DNA of 64,000 nucleotides, from NCBI GenBank assembly GCA_009760885.1, contig CM019697.1:28512710-28576709 (forward strand). The letters run 5' to 3'. This stretch comes from Achatina immaculata (Eukaryota; Mollusca; Gastropoda; Stylommatophora; Achatinidae). Position 1 is the first letter of the stretch; each line of letters begins with the position of its first letter. The position numbers were made by a program, and so were the translations under genes. Below are positions 54,090 through 63,744 of the stretch, one piece after another. Under the pieces are notes generated by a model. It did not search any database, was not told the origin of the DNA, and was given only the letters and a program-made list of their open reading frames with translations.

Positions 54090-55590
54090 CACTTCTTATT
54101 CTTCTTCAGCTTTCCAAACCATTAAGGCTCATTGCTGCAGATAAAGACCGCCTCCATTCCTCTCTATCCCTAAACTTCTGTCTCCATTTGGTGATGCCAA
54201 TTTCCATTATATCCTCTTCTATGTTGTCTTTTGAAATAAAGATCAGTCAGTCAATCTTTCCATCTCTGTCTTGATCTATCCCTTGGTCCTGTTTCCTTCA
54301 TCTCTTGTACATACATCATTTTTCATTTGTTCTGTACCATTCTTTCTACATGACCCAACTAGCATAACCTCTTCAGTTTCAAGACATTTATAATTCATTG
54401 GGATTTAAATAAGCTGTTCAGTCCAGTGTTCTTTCTAGCTCTTCATTCTCCACTGTTGGTATCCTTTATAGGACCAAAGATTCTTCTTAGGATCTTGTTC
54501 TCAAAGACCTGCAGTTGTTGTTGATCTTTCTTTGTTGTACTCCATGTTTCTAATCCATACACAACATTTGGTCTTATTATAGTTTTGTAGATTGTTATTT
54601 TGGTGTTTTGGGACAGGATTTTGGATTTTAACAGGTGTTGTAAAGCAAAGAAACCTCTGTCTTAATGCAAAGTAAACTAAATTGATAACAACTGACAAAA
54701 AACAAACAAGACAGCTGATATATGTATCAATAAGGAAAAACTGGAAGAAGTGGAGAGTTTTGAATATCTTGGATCACTGCTAACTAATAATGGAGATACA
54801 ATGAGGGAAATTAAAAGGAGGACATCTATTGCTCTTCAGAAAGTAAAACAAATAAAGAATCTGTGGAGAGGAACAGACAGAACTACAAAAATAAGATTTT
54901 TAAGGGCATACATTTTCCCCCATCACAACATATGCCTGCGAGACCTGGACACTTAACAAAACAGCTGAGAAACACATAAATGCCTTTGAATGTAAATGCT
55001 ACAGAAGAGTTCTTCAGATATCATGGACACAAAAAAGAACAAATATATCCATAATGCAAGAACTTAATATTGAAGAGGGCTGGCTAGTAAAGAGGATTAA
55101 ACAGATAAAACTTAAATATTTTGGACACATTAAACATCATGATAATCTAGAGAAAACCATCTTGGAAGGGTACATAATGGGAAAAAGAAAGAGAAGAAGA
55201 CCAAGGTGAAGATGGCTGCAAGACATCGTTGATGATCTGCAAATGGATGGATCAGCAGCAGGCCATCTTGCTTACAACTGAGAGGCTTACAGGAGTGCTG
55301 TTAGGGAGGCAAAGTTCCACAAGGGACGTGCAAATGAGTGAATGAATGTAAAGCAAAATATATTTTATTCTCTGTTTATACCCCGCTTTTAATTTCCTTG
55401 GTTACTAATTTGCTTCTGTTGAAGGTTGTGTCTAGATATTTTATGTTTCTGCTTTCCTAATGATCATATCTCCAACATTTATTTAATCTGGATAATTCAG
55501 GATCTTGTCTCTTCATAACTTGATGTCCTCTCTCTTATATTGGTTAACGGTCAGACCCACTTTTAGTGTCACATCTCTCAGGTTTCATTT
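54090..55590 (-). mobile_element. RTE-like LINE, family K copy 1 (split by C5)
   Basis: Minus strand: KVGLTVNQYKREDIKL (about 55560-55510) and further post-RT sequence, interrupted by C5, then VWIRNMEYNKERSTTTAGLX (about 54560-54500) and FENKILRRIFGPIK-like residues near 54500-54460. Its end near 54090 is not sharp. It resembles K2 (56806-57093 plus 60318-61030). Confidence 0.6.
54650..55347 (+). mobile_element. RTE-like LINE, family C copy 5
   Basis: A 698-bp 5'-truncated copy in sense orientation. It encodes EEVESFEYLGSLLTNNGDTMREIKRRTS, KNLWRGTDRTTKIRFLRAY, then the terminal domain, and ends in TGAA repeats. TSD gtaaagcaaa at 54640-54649 and 55348-55357. Inserted in K1. Confidence 0.9.
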
Positions 55591-56598
55591 CACTTATATC
55601 TTACATCCTTCCTGTGCCGTTAAACATCATATAGAGCTCGAATGGTAGTTTACCAAGTTTTCCTGTTGTTGGCGAGTTTTTCAACATCATCAAGGGATTT
55701 TATGCCTGCGTATTTGGCCTCTCTTAACAATGCCCTCTTTAGAGTTTCATGTGGTTGACTTCTTTTTCTTTGGCTTGTTGTGTTCCACTTGATAGCTTGT
55801 TTTGAGATTCTCTTGACTGTGTCTTCTCATCATGTGACTGACATGTCCATCTTCTTTTTTCTGATCACCCATGATACAAGTTGTTGTGTGCTCATCTGCC
55901 ATAACTCTGCATTCTTGAATTTGTTCCAATTTATACAGAGTATTTTCCTTAGGCATTTGTTTTCAAAAGAGTCTAATTTCTTGTGTATTTCTTCAGTTGT
56001 TTTCCAGTGTTCGCATGCATAAATTACATTTGAACTGAATAATCTTAGCTTTGTTTTTGCGCGTATAAATTTAGCGTGCCATATGTTTTCAAAATTCTTG
56101 AAAGTCAATGCTGCTTTTGCAACTCTTACTTCCTTTCTGGTGTCACCATCCTGGTCTATGTAGCTGCCAAGGTATGCAAAATGGCATACTTCTTCAACAG
56201 CTGTTCCTTCTACATATATTTTTTCTTCTTGATTAATGAGGTTTCATTATTTTTTGTTTTTTCCTTGTTAAATTCAAGTCCTGTTTTGCTAGGCAGTGAA
56301 GACAGGGTATCTGTTTTTTTCTTGCATTGAATTCACATTGTCACTGATAAGAGTTATGTCATCTGCAAAACAAGATCTTCTAGTTGGATTCCATGTACCC
56401 ATGCCTGTTTTACCTATGCATATTTTTTCATGATGAAGTGTTTGGCAATTCTAAAAAGCAAGGTATATAGTATACATCCTTGTTTCATGCCTGTTTCAAT
56501 CAGGAACCATTCACTCATTTCTTCTTCTTGTGTTGACTGCACAAACATATCCATTGTACAGATCCTTAATGATGTTGACAATTTTAGATGGTATTCCA
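55591..56598 (-). mobile_element. RTE-like LINE, family D copy 3
   Basis: Minus-strand 3' part of family D. It has GMKQGCILYTLLF (near 56490), then the post-RT region with FKNFENIWHAKFIRAKTK, EHWKTTEEIHKKLDSFENKC and a terminal part with AAGAT-like tail sequence near 55595. Frameshifts. It is abutted at 56599 by B4. Confidence 0.82.
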
Positions 56599-56805
56599 TC
56601 TCTCTCTCTGAACCTTAAGTGCCCAGGGCACATGGGGCTTCCGCAAGGGTTTTCCACAAATGCCTGTCCTTCGCCTTTTTTTCTGCTCTTGCCCAGGTGA
56701 GCCCTCTATTGCTCAACATCCTTTCTGTTGTTCTTCTCCATGTCTCTTTTGGTCTACCCTTACTTCTGTTCCCCTGTGGTGTCCATCTTAGTGCTATTTC
56801 TTTGT
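56599..56805 (-). repeat. LINE family B fragment 4
   Basis: A 207-bp 3' end of family B with a (GA)n tail (ctctctctctgaacc on the plus strand), encoding IALRWTPQGNRSKGRPKETW to the stop. A long apparent frame (56962-56615) is a chance fusion of K2 with this piece. Confidence 0.85.
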
Positions 56806-57093
56806 TATTGCTGATTCTCCATTCTTGTGATATAGTATCTTTAACTGGTCCAAAAATTCTTCTCAAAGATTCTGTTTTCAAAGATCCATAGCTGTGCTTC
56901 ATCCTGTTTTGTAGTGCTCCATGCTTCTGATTAATACAGAACAACTGCCCTAATCTTTGCATTCTGTGTATTTAGTTTGGTGTTGTGGGACAGGATTTTT
57001 TATTGCAGTAAGTGTCTAAGGGCAAAATAAGTGTTGTTTCCTGCTTGCATCCTAGTTCTAATTTAATCTCTCACAATTCTGGAGCTGTTGAAT
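56806..57093 (-). repeat. LINE family K copy 2, lower part
   Basis: Continues K2 from 60318-61030 across the B2 insertion: QNCERLN near 57070, RSMEHYKTG-like and LRRIFGPVKDTISQEWRISN near 56860-56810. It matches K1 near 54500. Confidence 0.65.
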
Positions 57094-57124
57094 AATGCCC
57101 CAGATCTCTCTCTCTCTCTGAGCC

Positions 57125-57577
57125 TTAAGTGCCCAGGGCACATGGGGCTTCCGCAAGGGTTTTCCACAAATGCCTGTCCTTCGCCTTTTTTTCTGCTCTT
57201 GCCCAGGTGAGCCCTCTATTGCTCAACATCCTTTCTGTTGTTCTTCTCCATGTCTCTTTTGGTCTACCCTTACTTCTGTTCCCCTGTGGTGTCCATCTTA
57301 GTGCTATTTTTGGTAGTGAGTTATCAGTCATTCGGAGCACATGTCCCAACCATCGCCAGCATCTTTCCTCAATAATTGTTGTCAGTGGCTTCATCTGCAT
57401 TTCTGCCAATAAGATGTTATTTCTTATGGTGTTTGGCCAAAATATTTTTCTAATTCTTCGTAAACATTTAGTCTGGAAAGAATTCAACTTGTTTTCTATG
57501 GTTTTGGTGATTTTCCAGCACTCACTTCCATAGAGTAGTACACTTAGAACATTACTCTTAAATATCCTGATTTTCAT
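57125..57577 (-). CDS. Terminal ORF segment of LINE B2
   Basis: 150 uninterrupted codons with VLLYGSECWKITKTIENKLN, KCLRRIRKIFWPNTIRNNIL, RCWRWLGHVLRMTDNSLPKI and GRPKETWRRTTERMLSNRGL. This is the conserved domain after RT in RTE-like and related LINEs; its function is not well defined. The stop is followed within about 20 bp by the (GA)n tail. Nearly identical to B3 (25642-26004). Confidence 0.9.
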   Translation of the reverse strand: MKIRIFKSNVLSVLLYGSECWKITKTIENKLNSFQTKCLRRIRKIFWPNTIRNNILLAEMQMKPLTTIIEERCWRWLGHVLRMTDNSLPKIALRWTPQGNRSKGRPKETWRRTTERMLSNRGLTWARAEKKAKDRHLWKTLAEAPCALGT

Positions 57578-57595
57578 ATTTATGCTTAGTTTTTT

Positions 57596-58564
57596 TTATT
57601 TCCATATATTCTGCAGCATTGCAAAAGCCTGGTTTGCTCTAGTAAGTCTGCTGTTGATGTCCTCTGTGCTGTCTCCATTTTTTACTACCCTGCTGCCAAG
57701 GTATACAAATTCGTTGACCTCCTCCACTAACTTGCTATCTACTCTGAGTACATTTCTGTTGTTCACATTTTGCTTCATTAACTTTGTCTTTCCTACGTTG
57801 ATCTTTAGTCCTATGTTGTTTGCATTCTGAGTTAGCTTGTTTATTTTATCTTGCATATCTTTGTGACTGCTTGATAATAGACAAATGTCGTCCGCAAAGT
57901 CAAGGTCCTCCAGCACTGTGTCAAGGGTCCATTGTAATCCTCTGCGTTTGTCTGATGTTGCCTCCTTCATTAACCAGTCTACTGCCAAGATAAATAATGT
58001 TGGTGATAGTACACATCCCTGCTTCACTCCTGTTTGTACCCTAAAGCTGCTGGAGGTATGTTCTCCACAGATAACTTTGCACTGAAAACCCTCGTATAGG
58101 GCTTTGATTACATTAACTATCTTATGGGGGAGGCCATGCCATCTTAGGATTTTCCACAGTGCATCTCTGTTGACACTGTCAAAGGCTTTCTCAAAATCTA
58201 TGAATAATGCATATGTTGTGCTATGCCACTCATTTGCTTGTTCTAATATTTGTCTAAGTACAAATATGTGGTCTGTGCATGATCTTCCTTTCCTAAATCC
58301 TGCCTGCTCTTTCCGAAGTTTTTCCTCAAGTGTTGGTACAATTCTGTTGATGATTATTCTGCAAAATACTTTACTGGTGAGTGGCAGTAGGGTAATGCCT
58401 CTCCAGTTCCCGCAATCTCTGAGGTCACCCTTCTTTGGTAGTTTTACTATAAGCCCAGTTTTCCACTCATCTGGGGCTTTTTCTAGATCCCAAATTTGTT
58501 GTAATATCCGGGAAAGTTGTTTTGGTGTTTCTGTTTCTTCTGCTTTCAACATCTCAGCAGTCAC
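57596..58564 (-). CDS. Reverse transcriptase ORF of LINE B2
   Basis: 322 uninterrupted codons spanning the RT: LEKAPDEWKTGLIVKLPKKG, WRGITLLPLTSKVFCRIIIN, KEQAGFRKGRSCTDHIFVLR, YALFIDFEKAFDSVNRDALW (first catalytic Asp), FRVQTGVKQGCVLSPTLFIL, LEDLDFADDICLLSSSHKDM (catalytic ADD) and NEFVYLGSRVVKNGDSTEDI. All RT catalytic residues are present. In vivo it would be the middle of one long ORF; the first Met is internal. An indel at an A-run near 57590 separates it from the terminal ORF. Confidence 0.92.
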   Translation of the reverse strand: MTAEMLKAEETETPKQLSRILQQIWDLEKAPDEWKTGLIVKLPKKGDLRDCGNWRGITLLPLTSKVFCRIIINRIVPTLEEKLRKEQAGFRKGRSCTDHIFVLRQILEQANEWHSTTYALFIDFEKAFDSVNRDALWKILRWHGLPHKIVNVIKALYEGFQCKVICGEHTSSSFRVQTGVKQGCVLSPTLFILAVDWLMKEATSDKRRGLQWTLDTVLEDLDFADDICLLSSSHKDMQDKINKLTQNANNIGLKINVGKTKLMKQNVNNRNVLRVDSKLVEEVNEFVYLGSRVVKNGDSTEDINSRLTRANQAFAMLQNIWK

Positions 58565-58736
58565 TTCATCTTCACCTGGTGCCCTGTCTGATTTTAGCTT
58601 CTTTATTGCCTCCTTTACTTCACTTATTGTTATTGGTCATGTATTGATGTTTAGTTCCGTTTTTGCTTCAGGTATGTCTATTGTTTGTGCTGCTTGTGTT
58701 CTGTTTAGTAGGGTGTTAAAGTGTTCCCTCCATCTT

Positions 58737-60104
58737 TCAATTTTTTTCTCTTTCTCCACTGACCAGCTGTCCATTTTGTGTCCTTATTGCACTTTCACAT
58801 CTTGTGTTGAAGTTAGCTGTCATCTGCTTTGTGATTTTATATATGGTTTTCATGTCATTTGTATATGCTGCTTTCTCTGCTGTTTCTGCTAAGTTGTCAT
58901 AGTATTGACGTTTATCTTGACAGCGTGATTCCTTCACTTCTTTGTCTTTTTGCGCATAATTACTTAGAACTTGTTCTTTAAGCCGTTGTGATTTGGTGTT
59001 CAGTAATTTTTTCTTGATTTCTTTTCTTTGCTCTATTTTTTCCCATGTGGTCTTGCTTATCCATTCCTCTTTTCTCCGTTTCTGATATCCCAGCACCTCT
59101 TTTGCAGTTTCCTGTAGTGTTTTATTGAACTCTAGTATGGACATTTCTGCTTCGTCTTGTAGGGCACTGAAGCGGTTCTTAAGTACTATTGAGAATTCAT
59201 TTCTTGTTTGCTGGTCTATCAGTTTTCTTGTATCAAAATGTATCTTTCTGTGTTCTCCGATTTTGGCTTTCCTTAATTTTAGTTTTATTTTTGCTACCAG
59301 AAGGTTGTGATCACTTCCTACATCTGCTCCTTTCCTTGCTCGCACATCTTGTAGTGACCGTTTCCACTTGTTGTTTATCAGTATGTGATCGATTTGGTTT
59401 TCTGTGGTTTTATCTGGTGACCTCCAAGTCACCTTATGGATGTTTTTGTGTTGGAAAATTGTCCCTCTGATGGTCATCATGTTTTCTTCACAGAAACTGC
59501 ACAGTCTTTCTCCATTTTCATTTATTTCTCCAATTCCTTCTCTTCCTATGATTATTCTTCTATCTTCACTTCCTTCACCTACTTTTGCATTGAAGTCGCC
59601 CAAGATGAGTAGCATATCATGCTTGGGTATTGTTTCTACTGTTGCTTGGAGGCTGTTGTAAAAATCTTCTTTTAATTCCTCTTCAGCTGCTTCTGTTGGT
59701 GCATAACAAACTATAATAGACAGCTTCGTGAATCTTGAGTTGAAGCGTGCATATAATAATCTCTCATTTATTGGGGTCCATTTCAGCAGTGCTCTTGATG
59801 CTTCTTTTGTTATAATTAATGCTACTCCTCCTTCATGAAGATCTTCTTTACCTGACCATATTATTGTATCTTCTGTGTGCTGTGTTGTTAATTTCCTTCT
59901 GCCTTGTCCTGTCCATCTTGCTTCTTGTATTCCTAGTATGTCTAGTTTGTATCTGTGCATTTCCTTGATGGTTTGTGCTAGTTTTCCAGTCTGGTTAAGT
60001 GTTCTTACATTCCAGCTGCCTATTTGCATCTTGTGTTTAGGTTCCAGGAGGTCTGCAGTCGGGCTGGGGACTTCCAGTGGCTGGCTTTCATCCACAACCT
60101 TCAT
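58737..60104 (-). CDS. Endonuclease ORF of LINE B2
   Basis: 455 uninterrupted codons. Residues about 27-290 form an AP-type endonuclease: MQIGSWNVRTLNQTGKLAQT, LDILGIQEARWTGQGRRK, IIVCYAPTEAAEEEL, LILGDFNAKVGEGSEDRRII, ENQIDHILINNKWKRSLQDV and GADVGSDHNLLVAKIKLK. All key residues (N, E of QEARW, D and N of GDFN, SDH) are present. A Lys/Glu-rich linker (about 310-450) follows and leads toward RT. The frame ends at a run of A (about 58742), where a one-base indel would separate it from the RT frame. The start is the first Met in frame; upstream Mets cannot be excluded. Confidence 0.9.
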   Translation of the reverse strand: MKVVDESQPLEVPSPTADLLEPKHKMQIGSWNVRTLNQTGKLAQTIKEMHRYKLDILGIQEARWTGQGRRKLTTQHTEDTIIWSGKEDLHEGGVALIITKEASRALLKWTPINERLLYARFNSRFTKLSIIVCYAPTEAAEEELKEDFYNSLQATVETIPKHDMLLILGDFNAKVGEGSEDRRIIIGREGIGEINENGERLCSFCEENMMTIRGTIFQHKNIHKVTWRSPDKTTENQIDHILINNKWKRSLQDVRARKGADVGSDHNLLVAKIKLKLRKAKIGEHRKIHFDTRKLIDQQTRNEFSIVLKNRFSALQDEAEMSILEFNKTLQETAKEVLGYQKRRKEEWISKTTWEKIEQRKEIKKKLLNTKSQRLKEQVLSNYAQKDKEVKESRCQDKRQYYDNLAETAEKAAYTNDMKTIYKITKQMTANFNTRCESAIRTQNGQLVSGEREKN

Positions 60105-60305
60105 GGGCTCAGTTTCCTGATAAGCATTTCTCCTTCCACCTGCATTTGTTTTTTCCCTTGCTTCCGTTTCTGTAGCAGTCTGATAGTTTTTTTACCAGAT
60201 AGGGTTGCTGGCCCTATGCCGAACCCTCCTTAGTCGCCTTTTACGATCATGGGTGGTAGGGTACAGTGGTCCTATTCTTTGCAGATCCCGGGTACCACAC
60301 GGGGG

Positions 60306-60444
60306 AATGCCCCAGATATTTATATGAAAAAAAAAAGACAATCAGATATAAATGGAAGGCATAAGGATTAAAAGAACAATGCCCCAGATATTTATATGAA
60401 ATTGTTCTTTTAATCCTTATGCCTTCCATTTATATCTGATTGTC
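60306..60444. repeat. Perfect 44-bp-arm inverted repeat with flanking direct repeat
   Basis: Arms 60337-60380 and 60401-60444 are exact reverse complements around a 20-bp spacer. A 24-bp stretch starting aatgccccagatatttatat occurs directly before the left arm (60306) and again in the spacer (60379). The right arm is ordinary family K sequence, so the left arm is the added piece. Confidence 0.9.
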
Positions 60445-61030
60445 TTTCTTTTTTTTTGCCCTTGGTATTCTCATATATTCAGTTTTCTCATAATTTATCT
60501 GTAGCCCCACTTTTTCTGCTTGTTCTTGTAGATGTTTGAAGATTTCTGTAGTCTCTTCTACAATATCTATATTGTCTGCATATCCTAATATTCTTGTTCT
60601 GTCATTAATTATTTATTATTCTTATAATTTTTTCTAGGACCAAACAGAACAGCACTGGGATCAGGGCATTGCTTTGCTTCAAGCCTGTTCTTATTTGGAA
60701 TGGTTTTGATTTCTTTCCTTTATATAACACGTGTTTTGTTTTCTCCATGCATAGTTTACTTTTGTAAATGATTTCTTAGAAATACATTCTAAACTTCCAG
60801 ACTTCTTCAGTAAATTTCAGAGGCTATTTCTATGGATGCTATCATATGCCTTTTTGAAATCAGTGAAATTCTTTTCTATACTCCCAACTTTTCTCAGCTT
60901 TCTGTCTCAACAAGAATATCTTGTCTGTTGTAGACCATCAGCAATTGTTTTAGCTGAAATTTGCAGATCTGCCATAATTAGGTCATGAACTTGATCACCA
61001 ATTTCTAGAGTTGACGCTATTGAAGTAGTT
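60318..61030 (-). repeat. LINE family K copy 2, upper part (RT)
   Basis: Minus-strand RT sequence: FTDFKKAYDSI near 60870-60840, ILGYADNIDIVEETTEIFKH (about 60595-60530, with ADD changed to ADN), KVGLQINYEKTEYMRIPRAK (about 60520-60460). It includes the hairpin at its lower end and continues at 57093 below B2. Confidence 0.7.
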
Positions 61031-61169
61031 TTCCAGATCTTCCTGCATTTTTTGTCTCAAAATCTCCATGCTGAAAGTTAGCATACCAATTCTTCCTAGC
61101 TGAGTGACAAATGAGAAGGGAGTGAAACTTAGTGGGGAAGGATTATGATTGTGGAAGAGGAGAATGTTA

Positions 61170-61770
61170 GGTGTAGCTGAATAATGAGTTTAGACCATGT
61201 GTTTCCAGAGTCCCATATTCCTGAATGTAGCGGTTCTCACTTGCTACACATAGCTCAGAATCTCTTCACAGCATCACGCTCAGAATCCTTTCACAGCATC
61301 ACATTACAACCCCTCTACCCCAACTATGATCACATATTTCACCTTCTCCCGGGTAGATTATCACTCTCTCTTCCCTCCACGGTTTCCCCACCCACCACCC
61401 TCAGTTATGACCCACCAATCACACATCCCAAGTCTCCATTTAAATACTTTCTACACTCCACCATGCGCATTTCTGACACACAGCGTCGGACAAGCCACAG
61501 ATTCTTACAAATTACAGCTAAGTACCCTATTCATTTTATTTATTTATTTTTTAACATAGCATTTATGTGAATTTATATTTTATCTCTTCTCTCTATTTTT
61601 TTCGTCCTTTGTGTTTTTGTATGATTAAGACTCACACCGAAACATCACAACTGTGTACTCGTTAAGTAATAAAGCTGTTCCTACTTTTTTTTCATAGCTT
61701 ATATATTTTGGTATAGCATCTTTACTGCAGTGGCTCCATATATAGTTATATACTCATACACTAATTATTG
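61170..61770 (+). mobile_element. Penelope-like 3' fragment, diverged copy
   Basis: Direct-orientation match to the 3' part of the larger Penelope copies: gtagcggttctcac, gtctccatttaaatac, cggacaagccac, atgattaagactcacaccga, aataaagctgttcctac and the terminal ctttactgcagtgg ... cactaattattgtg. No ORF. More diverged than 13552-14424 and 23072-25036. Confidence 0.8.
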
Positions 61771-61984
61771 TGTTCATATGTAGCTTTTTTGCGATCCTAG
61801 TGAGTGGAAATCAGAACCAGGTCACCTGGTCAGCCAGTGAGTGATTATTGCGCTGACACGGCTCCCCTAGATTTTGGGACATGGGTTGTACCAGTAACTT
61901 TTCAGTCCCCCTCTCGTATGGGATCTATCCAAAAAGAAACAACTTTTTAAAAATTTTTATTAACATACAACTTAATTATTCTTG
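61771..61984. other. Unassigned sequence
   Basis: No recognised feature. Confidence 0.4.
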
Positions 61985-62175
61985 TCTCATTCAGAGTATT
62001 CATTGGTTCTAAAGACTGTTATTGCCAGAGGTGGGGTGGAGGATACACTCTCCACTCCAATGGCACGCGTCTCAAATAGCCTCTGACAGTCAGGTCCAGC
62101 TCCTGGTCTTCTCTTGGCAGAGCTGTTTAAACTGACAAGAGAAGGGGCGAAGGCAAATATCTGGCACCTGGCCAT
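61985..62175 (-). repeat. Dispersed repeat R1, right copy (inverted)
   Basis: Reverse complement of about 208-392. The copies are some 62 kb apart and in opposite orientation. Confidence 0.6.
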
Positions 62176-62189
62176 GTTACATGGTTACC

Positions 62190-62395
62190 ACCAGACTATA
62201 TCACAAAAAAATTTAGACTAAGATTTGTAGGTAACAGGTAGAGGTCATCCGTCCACGCAAGAAATGGAGGGATGAAATTACAGAAGCATTAAATATCCCA
62301 TTATATGAAACAATTGACCCTATCAAGATATCTATTTGTCCACTCAACACCGAAAGGTATGAGGAAGGAGACAAGACAAGACAAGTGACGATTGA
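62190..62395 (+). repeat. LINE family H, 3' end fragment
   Basis: Matches 4185-4330 (aggtaacaggtagaggtcat ... attaaatatcccattatatga) and ends in a clear (GACAA)n tail, gacaagacaagacaag, at about 62369-62384. 5'-truncated. Confidence 0.7.
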
Positions 62396-62519
62396 CATAC
62401 CACAGCATGGGAGATCCATAACAGTTTTGCCAGTGAACAAAACATCCGTTGAAATTGTGATATTGAAGAACAGATGAGTGACTGAATAAACTGATGCATG
62501 ACTTGAATCTGTCACATAG

Positions 62520-63318
62520 AACAGTATCCGGAATGATTGTGCAGTTGGGATTACATAAGGTGTGTGCACAAGGGGCCTTTCTGAGGACCATAAGGTGAAG
62601 AGAATGGCATATGCCCTGTCATTCCTGCAACAATATGCCATTCACAGCCAAGACTTTCTGGAATGCTTTGTCACTGGAGACAAGGCATGAGTTCACCATA
62701 GCACCCCAGAATCAGAGCACGCAAATGTGGAATGGAAGCATCTTGGCTCCCCAAGAACCAGAAAATTCAAGGTTGTGGTGTCTGTTGGCAAAGTGATGGT
62801 TACTTTATTTTGGATCAGAAAGGTTTGTTGGTTGATTTCCTTGAAAGGGAAACAAAAGTTAGATGCAGTTGTGCACACTGCAACACTGGAATATTTACAA
62901 GCTGCCATCAGGCATCATCATCTTGAACTGTTAATAATAAAAAAAAAAGTGTGTTGCTCCTCATGTTGGCTGCTTCTATTCAGGAATTCTTGCAACATTT
63001 TCAGTGAGAGAATTGAACCATCTGCCATATACTCTTAGTCTAATACCAGGTGATACTCACCTCTTCCCAGCTCTCAAGGAATATATCGGTGGCCACAGAT
63101 TCTGTAGTGATGAGGATATCAAAACAGCAATTACATGGTGGCTCTATTTTATGAGATGAGCACAAAGAACTTGTCCTACAAATCCCTTGATCATCATGGC
63201 AACTACATAGAAATATAAGGTGCCCATCATGGAACAGTATACAGAGTGTTATGTCCACATAAATTTTGTTCTTGAATAAGCCTTATAAACTTACTTTTGG
63301 AATGACCCTTATATTAGG
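62520..63318 (+). pseudogene. Mariner-family transposase, C-terminal part (mariner-2)
   Basis: The frame with frameshifts reads LGLHKVCARGLSEDHKVKRM, ALSFLQQYAIHSQDFLECFV, TGDKA*VHHSTPESEHANVE (first catalytic Asp followed by a stop), EWKHLGSPRTRKFKVVVSVG and VMVTLFWIRKVC. Further degraded pieces follow: FLQHFQ, then LSRNISVATDS and HKELVLQIP. The end cttttggaatgacccttat (about 63293-63312) looks like a right terminal repeat. The N-terminal DNA-binding part and left end are absent. Confidence 0.82.
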
Positions 63319-63744
63319 CTTCATGGCATCATCTGTGAACATTATTGTGAAGGATGCTGCTCACATAAATCTAACATGCATAAAAACTGACTTACATGAT
63401 CGGTTGAGGATATTAATTAGTAATTAAAAAAGTGTACATTCTGTTGATTTTCTGACATATTTGTGTGACAAAGATTTGAGTCATTTTGCTCACCTTATTA
63501 GCCCTTGACCTCAGCAATATGCTCAGTGTCGAACTTAAGGCCTTCATCTAAAGCAATCTTCTGTGAGTCCTGGGACAAAGTGCATTTCGGGGCCCTTTTC
63601 ATCTGTTTTAATAAAAGAAAAAGAGGAATAGTAGTACAGATTAAAGAAATAATGAGTGGAGAATCAAACAGAGCAGTGTTGTAGTTATTTTTACAGCATT
63701 TTTAAAAAATTAGTTCACTGTATGAAAATCTATATTAATACGAG
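63319..63744. other. Unassigned sequence with repeat R5b
   Basis: Bases about 63316-63366 resemble 53490-53555. No gene was seen. Confidence 0.4.

Larger units (their letters stand above)
57106..60305 (-). mobile_element. RTE-like LINE, family B copy 2, full length and nearly intact
   Basis: 3,200 bp flanked by TSD aatgccccagat at 57094-57105 and 60306-60317. It has a (GA)n tail, terminal ORF (57577-57125), RT ORF (58564-57596), endonuclease ORF (60104-58737) and a 5' leader of about 200 bp. The three frames are separated by two indels in A-runs (near 58742 and 57590) and one in-frame stop near 58636, so few changes disable it. Inserted into K2. Youngest-looking LINE in the window. Confidence 0.93.

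Noticed and set aside
56615..56962. 115-residue open frame as one gene
   Set aside because: It is a chance fusion of family K sequence with the 3' end of family B at 56805.
58104..58892. Plus-strand 262-residue open frame
   Set aside because: It is the antisense shadow of the LINE B2 RT and linker, rich in Leu/Ser/Phe, with no family resemblance.
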